A stretch of DNA of 64,000 bases from Cupriavidus campinensis. Lineage in GTDB: Bacteria > Pseudomonadota > Gammaproteobacteria > Burkholderiales > Burkholderiaceae. How positions within the stretch are numbered: position 1 is the first letter of the stretch; each line of letters opens with the position of its first letter. A model generated the notes under the pieces. It was not told the origin of the DNA and did not search any database. It worked only from the letters and a program-made list of their open reading frames with translations. This document shows, one piece after another, positions 1 through 9,086 of this stretch. The position numbers were made by a program, and so were the translations under genes. Location: contig NZ_CAJPVH010000027.1 of assembly GCF_905397395.1 (NCBI RefSeq), positions 1 to 64,000 of the forward strand, given 5' to 3'.

Positions 1-1
1 G

Positions 2-364
2 GCGGTGCCGGGGATGCTGGCTGGCACCGTGGCGCCGGCGGGCTTCGGCGACATGCCCGAGCAACTCGTCACCGGCGTGTACCGCTTCGTCACGGCCGAG
101 CGCCAGGCCTGGGTGGGCGGCGTGCCGGTGGCGCTGGCGCCCAAGGAATTCGCGCTGGCCCTGCTGCTGTTCCGCAACCTGGGCACGCTGGTATTGCGCG
201 AGGCAATGATCCGGCATGTCTGGCCGGATGCAGGGGTCCACACGCACGCGCGCACCGTGGACAGCCACCTCTCGCGCGTGCGGACCAAGCTGGCGCTATG
301 GCCCCGCAACGGCGTGATGCTGCGGGCAATCCACCGGCTGGGCAGCCGGCTGGACCTGGTGTAG
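2..364 (+). CDS. Response regulator, C-terminal winged-helix DNA-binding domain (partial at left edge)
   Basis: The reading frame is open from the window edge, so the N-terminus, presumably a receiver domain, lies outside. The visible roughly 120 residues match the OmpR/PhoB effector domain: a short beta-sheet ending in LAPKEFALALLLFRN, then a recognition-helix stretch with ARTVDSHLSRVRTKL, then the hairpin wing. The family binds promoter DNA after phosphorylation of its receiver. No sensor kinase is visible on this side, so the stimulus is unknown. A GTG at base 5 could start a shorter protein, but the homology suggests a fragment of a longer one. Confidence 0.8.
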   Translation, partial: AVPGMLAGTVAPAGFGDMPEQLVTGVYRFVTAERQAWVGGVPVALAPKEFALALLLFRNLGTLVLREAMIRHVWPDAGVHTHARTVDSHLSRVRTKLALWPRNGVMLRAIHRLGSRLDLV

Positions 365-409
365 CCGATGATGGACCGCAGGGACTCCGGCGGCCAATCA
401 GTCGGCCAA

Positions 410-1411
410 TCAGTCGGCCTTGATCCCGGCTTCCTTGACGATACGCGCGTTGTCTTCCGATTCCGCGCGGATGGCGGTGGCGAACTGCGCGGCGGTGCCG
501 CCGGTGGGCACCTCGCCGCCCTTGAGCAGGCGCTCGCGCACCTCCGGCTCGCCCAGCGCCTTGTTCAGCTCGGCATTGAGCCGGTTGATGATGGCCGGCG
601 GCGTCTTGCCCGGGGCGAAGATGCCGAACGTCGAGGTCAGGTTGGCCTTGGGATAGCCGAGTTCGGCGAAGGTCGGCACGGCGGGCAGGCTCTCCAGGCG
701 CTTGGGCGCGCCCACGGCCAGCGCGCGCAGGCGGCCCGCCTGCATGTGCTGGGTCAGCATGGGGCTGGCGTTGGTGCTCATCACCTCGAACTGCGCGCCG
801 AGCGCGTCGTTCATCTGCTGGCCGGCGCCCTTGTAGGGGATCAGCGTGATGTCGGCCTTGGACTTCGCCTTGACCTGCTCGAGCATCACGTGGCCGACCG
901 TGCCCAGGCCCGAGGTAGCCCAGCGGACCGAACCCGGCTTGGCCTTGGCCTGCGCGAGGAGGTCCGGGAAGGCCTTGCCGGCGAAGCCCGAGGTGGCCAC
1001 CACGAGCACCGGCGAGTACATGACGCTCATGACCGGCGCCACATCGTGCTCCGGGTCGTAGTTGACGCGGCCCACGTGCGGGTTCAGCGTCAGCGGGCTG
1101 GTGGAAGCGAAGCCGATGGTGTAGCCATCCGGCGCGGCCTTGGCCACGGCGTCGATGCCGATGCTGCCGCCGGCGCCGGCCTTGTTCTCCACCACCACGG
1201 ACGTGCCCATCTGCACGGACAGCTTCTCGCCCAGCGCACGGGCCACGGCATCGCTGATGCCGCCGGTCGGGTAGGCCACGATCACGCGGATCGGGCGGCT
1301 CGGGTAGGCGTCCGCGGCATGGGCGGAGGAAACGAAGGACGGGGCCGCAAGCGTGGCGACGGTGAAGACGGACAGGGCCGCCAGCAGCGGCTTGGAAATG
1401 GCAGGAACCAT
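410..1411 (-). CDS. Bug/TctC-family periplasmic solute receptor
   Basis: A 333-residue periplasmic substrate-binding protein of the Bug (TctC) family, which is greatly expanded in Cupriavidus, Bordetella and relatives and captures carboxylates or amides. Residues 1 to about 32 form a signal peptide ending in SSAHA before ADAYPSRPIRVIVAYPTGG, the typical start of the mature domain. The family hallmark of a glycine-rich ligand loop (NKAGAGGSIGIDAV) follows. The ATG at 1411 was chosen over the upstream in-frame start at 1522 because it puts the signal peptide at the N-terminus. No TctA/TctB membrane subunits are adjacent, which is usual for orphan Bug receptors; the ligand cannot be read from sequence. 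Confidence 0.9.
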   Translation of the reverse strand: MVPAISKPLLAALSVFTVATLAAPSFVSSAHAADAYPSRPIRVIVAYPTGGISDAVARALGEKLSVQMGTSVVVENKAGAGGSIGIDAVAKAAPDGYTIGFASTSPLTLNPHVGRVNYDPEHDVAPVMSVMYSPVLVVATSGFAGKAFPDLLAQAKAKPGSVRWATSGLGTVGHVMLEQVKAKSKADITLIPYKGAGQQMNDALGAQFEVMSTNASPMLTQHMQAGRLRALAVGAPKRLESLPAVPTFAELGYPKANLTSTFGIFAPGKTPPAIINRLNAELNKALGEPEVRERLLKGGEVPTGGTAAQFATAIRAESEDNARIVKEAGIKAD

Positions 1412-1537
1412 GGTGGGGATGGGGCGGGAGGGTTGCTGATGGATAGGCGCTATCTTAGCCGAACGGCCCCGGCGGCCGAACCTCCGGCTTGCCGTTCCAT
1501 CCCTTCCGGGCCGTCCAACCAACGCGGCGAAGCTGTT

Positions 1538-1840
1538 TCAGCGCACGAGCGGGTGTTCCGGCACCCACGAAACGAACAGTTCGTTGGCGCGGTCGTACAG
1601 CCGCCACGCCGTACCGCACTCGCGGCAGGTGAAGGACAGCATGCTGAACGGCACGCCGGCCGCGCTGGCGCTGACGTGGGGCGCCGTGTTGCGCAGGGCC
1701 AGGCAGGCGTGCGGCTCGCGGCGGCGCGGGTCCTCGGCCAGGGCCAGACAATGGGCGCAGGCGGGGCGGGTGGGTACCGGCAGGGGCGGGGCGGCTGGCA
1801 TGGCGGGATGACCGGAAAACGGGGGCACGGCGGACTTCAT
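1538..1840 (-). CDS. Small cysteine-motif hypothetical protein
   Basis: A roughly 100-residue protein with no family I can name. It has a CAHC pair, a later single Cys and a C-terminal CRECG motif in the context FTCRECGTAWRLYDRANELF, which looks like a zinc-ribbon or knuckle. The N-terminal third is rich in Pro and Ala. In-frame starts also exist at 1849 and 1879, and none has a clear ribosome site, so the start is uncertain. It lies alone between the Bug receptor and the divergent M20 peptidase. The organised Cys spacing and the well-formed C-terminus argue that it is real rather than a shadow frame. Confidence 0.5.
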   Translation of the reverse strand: MKSAVPPFSGHPAMPAAPPLPVPTRPACAHCLALAEDPRRREPHACLALRNTAPHVSASAAGVPFSMLSFTCRECGTAWRLYDRANELFVSWVPEHPLVR

Positions 1841-2043
1841 GCCCGCCATGATGCCGCAAAACGCCGGCGTTGGCCCCATCTGGCCGTGTTAGGGCGGCGG
1901 CTGGGCTATGTCGCGCCATGTCTGCTGCGTGCGCGCGACAGGCTGGCGTTTTCACGCGGCATCGCGTTTGGCGCACTTTACGCGGCGGCGCCATGCGCTC
2001 AAGATTTCCGATCCCACATTGCCATCACAAGGAACCTGACTGC

Positions 2044-3345
2044 ATGCCATCCGTTCGTCGCCCCCGCTTCCCTGCCCTGCGCGCCCTCCCGTTCGCGCTG
2101 GCACTCGCCGCCGCCGGCGCCGCCACCGCCCACGCCGCCCCGGTGGAGCCGGCCTACCAGCTGGCCCAGCAGGAGAAGCCCGCGCTGATCGCCACGCTCA
2201 AGGACCTGGTGTCGATCGAATCCGGCAGCAAGGACATCGAGGGCCTCGACCGCATCGCCGCGCTGATCCGGGACCGGCTGGCCGCACTCGGCGGCGACGC
2301 CAAACTGGTCGAGCCGACCGAGATCTACCGGATGGAAGACACGCCGGAGAAGGTCGGCAAGATGGTCATGGCCCAGTTCAAGGGCACCGGACGCCGCAAT
2401 ATCATGCTGATCGCCCACATGGACACCGTGTACCTGCGCGGCATGCTCGCCCAGCAGCCGTTCCGCGTGGACGGCGACCGCGCCTACGGGCTGGGCATTG
2501 CCGACGACAAGAATGGCGTGGCCGTGATCCTCCACACGGTGGCCATCCTGCAAAAGATGAAGTTCAAGGACTACGGCACGTTGACGGTGCTGATCAACGG
2601 CGACGAGGAAATCAGCTCGCCGGGCGCCCGCGCCATGCTGACCAAGCTCGGGGCGCAGCAGGACGCCGTGTTCTCTTGCGAGGCCACGCGCGTCACGGGT
2701 GACCGCCTGTCGCTGGCGACGAGCGGCATCGGTGCGATTTCGCTGAAAGTCGAGGGCAAGGCGTCGCACGCGGGCAGCGCGCCGGAGCTGGGCCGCAACG
2801 CGTTGTACGAGCTGTCGCACCAGATCCTGCAGATGCGCGATCTGTCCAACCCGGACACCGGGCTCAAGGTCAACTGGACGATCTCCAGCGCGGGCACCAA
2901 CCGCAACGTGATTCCGGCCGTGGCCACGGCGCAGGCCGATGTGCGCGTGCTCCGCACCGCCGACTACGACGGCCTGGAGCGCACGCTGCAGGAGCGGATC
3001 AAGCAGAAGCTGATTCCGGACACCAGGGTCGAGGTCAAGTTCGAGCGCCGCCGGCCGCCGCTGGAGGTCACCCAGGCAGCGCGCACGCTGGCAGCCCATG
3101 CGCAGGGTATTTATTCGGAAATCGGCGAGAAGCTGATGGTGTACGACACCGCCGAAGGCGGCGGCACCGACGCGGCGTTCGCGGCGGCGGGCACCAAGGC
3201 GCCGGTGATCGAGCGATTCGGGCTGCGCGGCTTTGGCGCGCATTCGAACGATGCCGAGTATGTGGACCTGAACTCGGTCACGCCACGTCTGTACCTGCTG
3301 ACGCGGATGATCATGGATGTGTCGCAGGACAAGGCAGGGAAGTAG
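2044..3345 (+). CDS. M20 family metallopeptidase (glutamate carboxypeptidase-like), exported
   Basis: A 433-residue zinc peptidase of the M20/CPG2 type, which removes C-terminal glutamate or similar residues from small acylated amino acids or peptides. Residues 1 to about 31 are a signal peptide (ends ATAHA), so it should act in the periplasm. Metal and catalytic residues are visible: AHMDT with His125 and Asp127, an Asp at 154-155 (IADDKNG), Glu188-Glu189 (GDEEISS), and a C-terminal GAHSNDAEY that supplies the last His. The dimerisation domain occupies roughly residues 220-330. The ATG at 2044 is preceded by AAGGA and gives the clean signal peptide. It is monocistronic and convergent with the Fsr pump. 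Confidence 0.88.
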   Translation: MPSVRRPRFPALRALPFALALAAAGAATAHAAPVEPAYQLAQQEKPALIATLKDLVSIESGSKDIEGLDRIAALIRDRLAALGGDAKLVEPTEIYRMEDTPEKVGKMVMAQFKGTGRRNIMLIAHMDTVYLRGMLAQQPFRVDGDRAYGLGIADDKNGVAVILHTVAILQKMKFKDYGTLTVLINGDEEISSPGARAMLTKLGAQQDAVFSCEATRVTGDRLSLATSGIGAISLKVEGKASHAGSAPELGRNALYELSHQILQMRDLSNPDTGLKVNWTISSAGTNRNVIPAVATAQADVRVLRTADYDGLERTLQERIKQKLIPDTRVEVKFERRRPPLEVTQAARTLAAHAQGIYSEIGEKLMVYDTAEGGGTDAAFAAAGTKAPVIERFGLRGFGAHSNDAEYVDLNSVTPRLYLLTRMIMDVSQDKAGK

Positions 3346-3393
3346 CCGTTCTACGAGGGGGCGGCAACTTTACGCGCCGACCCTCTCCCCCGG

Positions 3394-3419
3394 CCCCTCT
3401 CCCGCAGGCGGGCGAGGGG
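3394..3419. repeat. REP-like palindrome between convergent genes
   Basis: The 91-base gap between the convergent M20 and fsr genes holds a C-rich stretch followed by a G-rich complement: CCCCTCTCCCGC then, after AG, GCGGGCGAGGGG. It can fold as an imperfect hairpin in either strand and resembles short repetitive palindromes found downstream of genes in Burkholderiales. The core CCCGCAGGCGGG also occurs at 17576-17587. It may serve as a bidirectional transcription stop, but there is no U-tract. Confidence 0.45.
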
Positions 3420-3436
3420 AGCAAATCCACGGCAGG

Positions 3437-4672
3437 CTAGGCCGCGGCAGTCACCGTCTTCTTCCCTCCGCCGAGGTCCGGCAGGAACACCGCCAGCAGG
3501 CCGAGCAGCGGCAGGAAGGCGCAGACGTCGTACACGGTCTTGATGCCGTGCGTATCGGCCAGGGTGCCGAGCACGGCGGCGCCGATGCCGCCCATGCCGA
3601 AGGCGAAGCCGAAGAACAGGCCGGACACCATGCCGACCTTGCCCGGAATCAGCTCCTGGGCGAACACGAGGATGGCCGAGAACGCCGAGGCCAGGATGAA
3701 GCCGATCACGAACGACAGCACGCCAGTCCAGAACAGGTTGGCGTGCGGCAGCATCAGCGTGAACGGCGCCACGCCGAGGATGGACGCCCAGATCACGCGC
3801 TTGCGGCCGATGCGGTCGCCAATCGGGCCGCCGAGGATGGTGCCGGCTGCCACGGCGAACAGGAACACGAACAGGTAGATCTGCGAGGTCTGGCGGGTCA
3901 GCCCGAACTTATCCATGAGATAGAACGTGTAGTACGTGTTCAGGCTCGCCATGTAGAAGTACTTCGAGAAGATCAGCAGCAGCAGCACCGCGATGGCGCG
4001 GACCACGGTGCGGGTCGGCAGCGGCTTGGCCGCCGTGCCGGCGCCCTTCTTCTTGGCCGCGCGCTCGGCCAGGTGGCGGCCGTACCAGCCGCCAATCTGC
4101 CAGAGCACGGCAATCGCCAGCAGCGCGGCCAGCGAGAACCACGCCACGCTGCCCTGCTGGTGGACGATCCACGCCGCCAGCAGCGGCCCCATGGCGCTAC
4201 CGCCGTTGCCACCCACCTGGAAGATCGACTGGGCCAGCCCGTGCTGGCCGCCCGAGGCCATGCGCGCCACGCGCGACGACTCCGGATGGAAGATCGACGA
4301 GCCGGTACCCACCAGCGCCGCCGCCACCAGCAGCACGCCATAGGTTGGCGCCACGGACAGCAGCAGCAACCCACACAGCGTAAAGCCCATGCCGATGGCC
4401 AGCGAATGTGGCTTCGGATGCTTGTCTGTATACAGGCCGACGATTGGTTGCAGCAGCGACGCGGTGATCTGGTACGTCAGCGTCAGCAGGCCGATCTGGG
4501 TGAAGCTCAGGTTGAAGCCGCCCTTGAGCATCGGATAGATGGCCAGGATCAGCGACTGGATCATGTCGTTGAGGAAGTGCGCGAAGCTGATCGCGTACAG
4601 CACGCGGAAGCGCGTGCCTTCCTCGCGGTGCGCCACTTCGGCGGCGGGGGCGGAATTGACGGTTGTGCTCAT
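3437..4672 (-). CDS. fsr: MFS transporter, fosmidomycin resistance (Fsr) type
   Basis: A 411-residue 12-helix drug exporter of the major facilitator superfamily. The N-terminal AISFAHFLNDMIQSL and the loop GLYTDKHPKP resemble Fsr proteins, which export fosmidomycin and related compounds. A basic cytoplasmic loop (ERAAKKKG) separates the two six-helix halves, and a second MFS loop motif, GGPIGDRIGRKR, sits at the start of the second half. The ATG at 4672 begins MSTTVNSAP; longer upstream frames run into the divergent AraC promoter. The AraC regulator at 4784, transcribed divergently from a 111-base gap, is the probable controller. The substrate is inferred from family resemblance only. Confidence 0.85.
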   Translation of the reverse strand: MSTTVNSAPAAEVAHREEGTRFRVLYAISFAHFLNDMIQSLILAIYPMLKGGFNLSFTQIGLLTLTYQITASLLQPIVGLYTDKHPKPHSLAIGMGFTLCGLLLLSVAPTYGVLLVAAALVGTGSSIFHPESSRVARMASGGQHGLAQSIFQVGGNGGSAMGPLLAAWIVHQQGSVAWFSLAALLAIAVLWQIGGWYGRHLAERAAKKKGAGTAAKPLPTRTVVRAIAVLLLLIFSKYFYMASLNTYYTFYLMDKFGLTRQTSQIYLFVFLFAVAAGTILGGPIGDRIGRKRVIWASILGVAPFTLMLPHANLFWTGVLSFVIGFILASAFSAILVFAQELIPGKVGMVSGLFFGFAFGMGGIGAAVLGTLADTHGIKTVYDVCAFLPLLGLLAVFLPDLGGGKKTVTAAA

Positions 4673-4783
4673 CGTGCGGGGCGCATTGGCCGGTCGTCTG
4701 GTTAAAAGTATGACGATCGCATCGTAAATGGCAAATTTGCGCCTGTCCTGCGAGAATGGGGCCGGAACCTTGGAGAAAAGGAC

Positions 4784-5683
4784 ATGCCGCCCACCCCTCG
4801 CAGCCGGAAAGCGGCGCCGCCGCCGGTTGAGTGGATCGACCGCACCACGCCGGGCGCCCGGCGCCTGCCGGCCGATGCCCCGCACGACCCCGATGCCGAC
4901 GCCCGCGCCGACACCTACGCGGCAGCGCCAGCCTACCTCCGCTTCGACCGCGGCCCGATGCCGGTGACCGCCATGGCCGCCGACTACGCCCCGGGCCACG
5001 TCACCAAGCCGCACCAGCATCCGCACGCGCAGTTGATCCACGCGATGCACGGCGTGATGGTGGTCTCCACGGCGGACGGCCAGTGGATCGTGCCGCCCAC
5101 GCGCGGCATGTGGATGCCGGGCGGCACGGTGCACTGGATCCGCATGGTGGGCCGGGTTCAGATGCGCACCGCCTATATCCGCCCGGACGCCGCGCCGGAC
5201 CTGCCCACCCGCTGCACGGTGCTCGGCGTCACGGCGCTGCTGCGCGAGCTGATCCTGGCCGCCATCGACATCCCCCTGCCCTATGCGCCGGATTCGCGCG
5301 ACGGCCGGCTGATGCGGCTGCTGCTGGATGAGGTGCTGCTGGTGCCGACCCTGCCGCTGCACCTGCCGCGCCCCAGCGATGCCGGCCTGCGGCGGATCTG
5401 CGATGCGATTGTCGAAAGCCCGGATACCGACCTGACACTGGCCGACTGGGGACATTCTCTTGCGGTGGATCCGAAGACGATCCAGCGGCGGTTCGCGCGC
5501 GAGACCGGCATGACCTTCGGCCAATGGCGCCAGCAGGCACGGCTGCTGGCCGCGCTGGAGCGTCTGGCGGCGGGGGCGAAGGTGGTGGATGTGGCGCTGG
5601 ACATGGGCTATGGCAGCCCGAGCGCCTTTGCGACGATGTTCCGGCGCCAGTTCGGCGTGCCGCCCAGCGCCTTCTTCCGATAA
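4784..5683 (+). CDS. AraC-family transcriptional regulator
   Basis: A 299-residue regulator with an N-terminal cupin-like sensor domain (KPHQHPHAQLIHAMHG near residues 77-92) and a C-terminal pair of helix-turn-helix motifs over about residues 195-299, ending in the AraC signature SPSAFATMFRRQFGVPPSAFF. The ATG at 4784 follows AAAGGA at good spacing. It faces away from fsr across a short shared promoter region, the layout of NimR-type AraC regulators that control a neighbouring exporter. The His-rich cupin stretch could bind a metal or small ligand, but the inducer is unknown. Confidence 0.88.
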   Translation: MPPTPRSRKAAPPPVEWIDRTTPGARRLPADAPHDPDADARADTYAAAPAYLRFDRGPMPVTAMAADYAPGHVTKPHQHPHAQLIHAMHGVMVVSTADGQWIVPPTRGMWMPGGTVHWIRMVGRVQMRTAYIRPDAAPDLPTRCTVLGVTALLRELILAAIDIPLPYAPDSRDGRLMRLLLDEVLLVPTLPLHLPRPSDAGLRRICDAIVESPDTDLTLADWGHSLAVDPKTIQRRFARETGMTFGQWRQQARLLAALERLAAGAKVVDVALDMGYGSPSAFATMFRRQFGVPPSAFFR

Positions 5684-5728
5684 CTGCCCGACGTCCGATT
5701 GGGGGCTCAGGCAGTGCTCAGGCCCCGC

Positions 5729-6988
5729 TCAGGCTCCGTCCAGGTAACGCTCGGCCAGTCGGGTCCAGTACGCCGCGCCCACGGTCAGATTCTGGTCGTT
5801 GAAGTCGTAGCCGGCGTTGTGCAGCAGCGGCTGGTTGGCGCCGTTGCCCATCCGCACGAAGCAGCCCGGGCGCTGTTGCAGGAAGTAGGCGAAGTCCTCG
5901 CTGCCCGCAATCCGGTGGAAATTCGGCACCGCGCGCTCCGGCCCCACCAGTTCCTCGGCCACCTGGCGCGCGAATTCGGTTTCGGCCTCGCTGTTCACCA
6001 GCACCGGGTAGCCGCGCACGTAGTCGATATCGACCGTGGCGCCGTAGCCCTCGGCATGCGACGCGGCCAGCTGGCGGATGCGCGCCTCCATCGACGCCCG
6101 CACCTCGGGGTTGAACGACCGCACGCTGATTTCCATGCGCGCGCTGTCCGGAATCACGTTCGGGGCGTGGCCGGCGTGCAGCGTGCCGATGGTGACCACG
6201 GCGGTCTCGTTCGGATCCACATTGCGCGCGACCACCGATTGCAGCGCCATCACCAGGCTGCCGGCCACCAGGATCGGGTCGATCGACTGGTGCGGGCGCG
6301 CCGCGTGGCCGCCCTTGCCCCGGATCGTGATGGCAACCGTGTCGCAGGCCGCCATGAACGGGCCAGACCGGAACATGAACGTGCCGGCTTCCACGCCCGG
6401 ATGGTTGTGCAGGCCGAAGATGGCATCGCAGGGAAACCGCTCGAACAGGCCGTCGGCCAGCATCCGCTCCGCCCCGCCGCCCGCGCCGATTTCCTCGGCC
6501 GGCTGGAAGATCAGGTGGATGGTGCCGTTGAAGCGGCGGGTCCGCGCCAGCTGGCGGGCGGCGCCCAGCAGCATGGTGGTGTGGCCGTCGTGGCCGCACG
6601 CGTGCATCTTGCCCTCATGGACGCTGGCGTAGGGCAAACCCGAGCGCTCGTGGATGGGCAGCGCGTCCATATCGGCGCGAATGCCCACGCTCCGCTTGCC
6701 CGTGCCGGCGCGCAGCGTGCCCACCACCCCGGTGCCGCCCACCCCGCGCGTGACCTGATAGCCCCACCCCTCCAGGCGGGACGCCACCAGTTCGGCGGTG
6801 CGGATCTCGTTGAAGGCCAGTTCGGGGTGCTGGTGGATGCTGCGCCGGATGTCCTGCAGCTCGTCGTGACAGTCGAGCGTGTCGTGCAGCGTGCAGTAGG
6901 AGCGCGTGGGGGATTCGGTGGAGCCGTTCGCGAGCTTGACCGCGACGGTCTTCAATATCGATTCTATTTCGGGGGCATGTTCAGACAT
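5729..6988 (-). CDS. M20 amidohydrolase (hippurate hydrolase/IAA-amino-acid hydrolase type)
   Basis: A 419-residue amidohydrolase that cleaves N-acyl amino acids. The di-metal motif CGHDGH is at residues 131-136, followed by QPAEEIGAGG with catalytic Glu pair, GLHNHPG, and a C-terminal GSEDFAYF. There is no signal peptide, so it is cytoplasmic. The first 42 residues extend beyond the usual N-terminus of the family (which begins near DELQDIRRSIHQHPE), so a later start is possible; no alternative ATG sits near that point. It is followed on the same strand by nothing within 40 bases and lies tail to tail with the AraC gene. Confidence 0.9.
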   Translation of the reverse strand: MSEHAPEIESILKTVAVKLANGSTESPTRSYCTLHDTLDCHDELQDIRRSIHQHPELAFNEIRTAELVASRLEGWGYQVTRGVGGTGVVGTLRAGTGKRSVGIRADMDALPIHERSGLPYASVHEGKMHACGHDGHTTMLLGAARQLARTRRFNGTIHLIFQPAEEIGAGGGAERMLADGLFERFPCDAIFGLHNHPGVEAGTFMFRSGPFMAACDTVAITIRGKGGHAARPHQSIDPILVAGSLVMALQSVVARNVDPNETAVVTIGTLHAGHAPNVIPDSARMEISVRSFNPEVRASMEARIRQLAASHAEGYGATVDIDYVRGYPVLVNSEAETEFARQVAEELVGPERAVPNFHRIAGSEDFAYFLQQRPGCFVRMGNGANQPLLHNAGYDFNDQNLTVGAAYWTRLAERYLDGA

Positions 6989-7215
6989 GGCGTTGCTCTT
7001 GTGGCTTGCATGTATGAACAGTATTTCACGCAGGGTCGAAGGGTAAAACCCAGATTGCGGATTTCGTGCGTATGCGCCCTAAACCGTGCCAAAACTGTTG
7101 CCCTTAGGGGACGCTTTGTGTGGAACTGCGACCCTTTGTATGAAGACGTTTCAGCGGGGAACCCGAAAGTCCCCCTTTTTCTGGCAACGATGTCGGACAT
7201 GGGCCGACGCCCGAC

Positions 7216-8064
7216 TCAGCGCTCGCCGTATGGCACGACCTGCTGGGTCTGCTCGCCGAGGCCGGCGATACCGAGGCGCATGGTGTCGCCCGCGCGCAGG
7301 TAGCGCGGCGGCTTGAACCCCATGCCCACACCCGGCGGCGTGCCGGTGGCGATCAGGTCGCCGGGCAGCAGGGTCATGAAGCGGCTGACATAGCTGACCA
7401 CGGTGGCGACGTCGAAAACCATGGTCGCGGTGCTGCCTTTCTGCATGCGCTGGCCGTTCACGTCCAACCACATCGCCAGGTTCTGGGGTTCGGGCACCTC
7501 GTCGCGCGTGACCAGCCAGGGGCCGACCGGGCAGAAGGTGTCGCAGCCCTTGCCCTTGTCCCAGGTGCCGCCCCGCTCGATCTGGAACTCGCGCTCGGAC
7601 ACATCGTTGACCACGCAGTAGCCGGCCACGTGCTCGAGCGCCTGGGCCTTCGACACATTGCGCGCGGTGGTGCCGATGACCACGCCCAGTTCCACTTCCC
7701 AGTCGGATTTTTCCGAACCGAACGGCAGCATCACGGCGTCGTTGGGGCCGTTCAGCGAGGAATTGGCCTTCAGGAAGACGATCGGCTCCGCCGGCAGCGG
7801 CATGCCGGCTTCGGCGGCATGGTCGGCGTAGTTCAGGCCGATGGCGATGATCTTGCCGATGCCGGTCCAGGGCACACCGTGGCGGGCGCCCTCCACCAGC
7901 GGCAGCGTGGCGGGGTCGATCGCGGCCAGCCGGGCCAGCGCGGCGGGCGCCAGTTCATCCGGGCCGATGTTGCCGATCACGGCAGACAGGTCGCGCACGC
8001 GGCCATCACGATCCACGACGCCCGGGCGCTCTGCACCGGGCTGTCCTACGCGTACTAGTTTCAT
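7216..8064 (-). CDS. Fumarylacetoacetate hydrolase (FAH) family protein
   Basis: A 282-residue FAH-superfamily enzyme. Members hydrolyse or decarboxylate beta-diketo acids, for example 2,4-diketo-3-deoxy-fuconate or 4-oxalocrotonate. The active-site stretches are clear: IGLNYADHAAEAG, PIVFLKANSS, the metal site WEVELGVVIG (acidic residues), YCVVNDVSERE, and LLPGDLIATGTPPGVG near the C-terminus. The ATG at 8064 (MKLVRVGQPG) has AAGGAAAT upstream; the longer in-frame extension has no family similarity. It is cytoplasmic and probably monocistronic. The exact substrate is not determinable, but the length and N-terminal domain favour the ureidoglycolate lyase/fuconate hydrolase subgroup. Confidence 0.88.
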   Translation of the reverse strand: MKLVRVGQPGAERPGVVDRDGRVRDLSAVIGNIGPDELAPAALARLAAIDPATLPLVEGARHGVPWTGIGKIIAIGLNYADHAAEAGMPLPAEPIVFLKANSSLNGPNDAVMLPFGSEKSDWEVELGVVIGTTARNVSKAQALEHVAGYCVVNDVSEREFQIERGGTWDKGKGCDTFCPVGPWLVTRDEVPEPQNLAMWLDVNGQRMQKGSTATMVFDVATVVSYVSRFMTLLPGDLIATGTPPGVGMGFKPPRYLRAGDTMRLGIAGLGEQTQQVVPYGER

Positions 8065-8206
8065 GGTGATTTCCTTGGTTTCTGGCCAGCCGTGGGAAGG
8101 GGGACGGCAAGGAAACCGAGGATAGCCGGAATTTGACCGGCGTGTCCTGTGCAGCAACGCAGACATCCACGGGCGGCGATGTACCGCCCGGGTCACCGGG
8201 CCTGCC

Positions 8207-8992
8207 CTACGCCAGCGCGCCGGCCGGCACGCGATAGTGCGAGCTGTCGAGCAGGTCGAGCCCGCATTCGAGCTGCCCCACCCAGTCGATGAAGCGCTTC
8301 ACCATCGCCCGGCCCCGGAAGGACGGCCCGTGCTGCGGCACGATCCATTCGATATCCATGGTCCGCGCCATCTCGGCCCAGAGCCGGCACGCCCGGTTAC
8401 CGCTCATATAGCGGCGATGGAACGGCAGCATGCGCGGGAGATGAGCGTCGAAATCCTCCACCACTGCGCCGGCCTCGGCCGACGTGGTCATGGCCGCGCC
8501 CAGATCGCCCGAGAACAGGATCTTGCTGATGGGATCGTAGAAGTGGAAATTGCCCTCCGAATGGAGGAAATGGGCCGGGACGGCAACCAGCTGGCTCGCC
8601 CCAAGCGGCACGACCATGCCGGCATCCGGAATGCCGACCACGCGGCCGGCCATCTTCCCGGCCTGGCAGATATGGGGCAGGAAGCGCGCCCAGACCTGCG
8701 AGATCAGCACCTTGCTGTCCGACGCCGTCAGCCAGCGGCCCACCGACGCCACGATGTCCGGGTCGGCATGCGAGGCCAGCACGTAGTCGAGCCGCTTGGG
8801 CGGAAAGTGGCGGCTGATCGCCATATACAGCTCGCCGTAGGTCAGCGGGCCGCCGGGGTCGATCAACGCCCCGTGGCCGTGGTTGACCACCAGGAACTGG
8901 TTGGACTGCACGACTTCCCCGTCGCCATCGTCCACCAGGTCGGTGAACACCATGCAGACATGCTCGCTCGATTCATATAGCGCGATAGCCAT
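8207..8992 (-). CDS. MBL-fold protein, oxygen-binding diiron (ODP)-like, without flavodoxin domain
   Basis: A 261-residue metallo-beta-lactamase-fold protein resembling the N-terminal domain of flavodiiron proteins but lacking the flavodoxin part. The metal sites read SHADPDI (His, Asp, Asp), LHSEGNF (His), SGDLGAA (Asp) and PQHGPSF (His). The position that is His in the usual H-x-E-x-D-H motif is Ile here. ODP-like proteins bind oxygen at a diiron centre and can act as redox or chemotaxis sensors. The start at 8992 has AAGGGGG five bases upstream. No partner such as rubredoxin or CheY is adjacent. Confidence 0.72.
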   Translation of the reverse strand: MAIALYESSEHVCMVFTDLVDDGDGEVVQSNQFLVVNHGHGALIDPGGPLTYGELYMAISRHFPPKRLDYVLASHADPDIVASVGRWLTASDSKVLISQVWARFLPHICQAGKMAGRVVGIPDAGMVVPLGASQLVAVPAHFLHSEGNFHFYDPISKILFSGDLGAAMTTSAEAGAVVEDFDAHLPRMLPFHRRYMSGNRACRLWAEMARTMDIEWIVPQHGPSFRGRAMVKRFIDWVGQLECGLDLLDSSHYRVPAGALA

Positions 8993-9086
8993 CGCGACCC
9001 CCTTTCGCTCGTTTTTGTTTTGAATCGGCGAAAGTACCAGCGGGGCCGGTTCGACCTTTGACGGGGATCAAAGGTCGGTCATGCGG

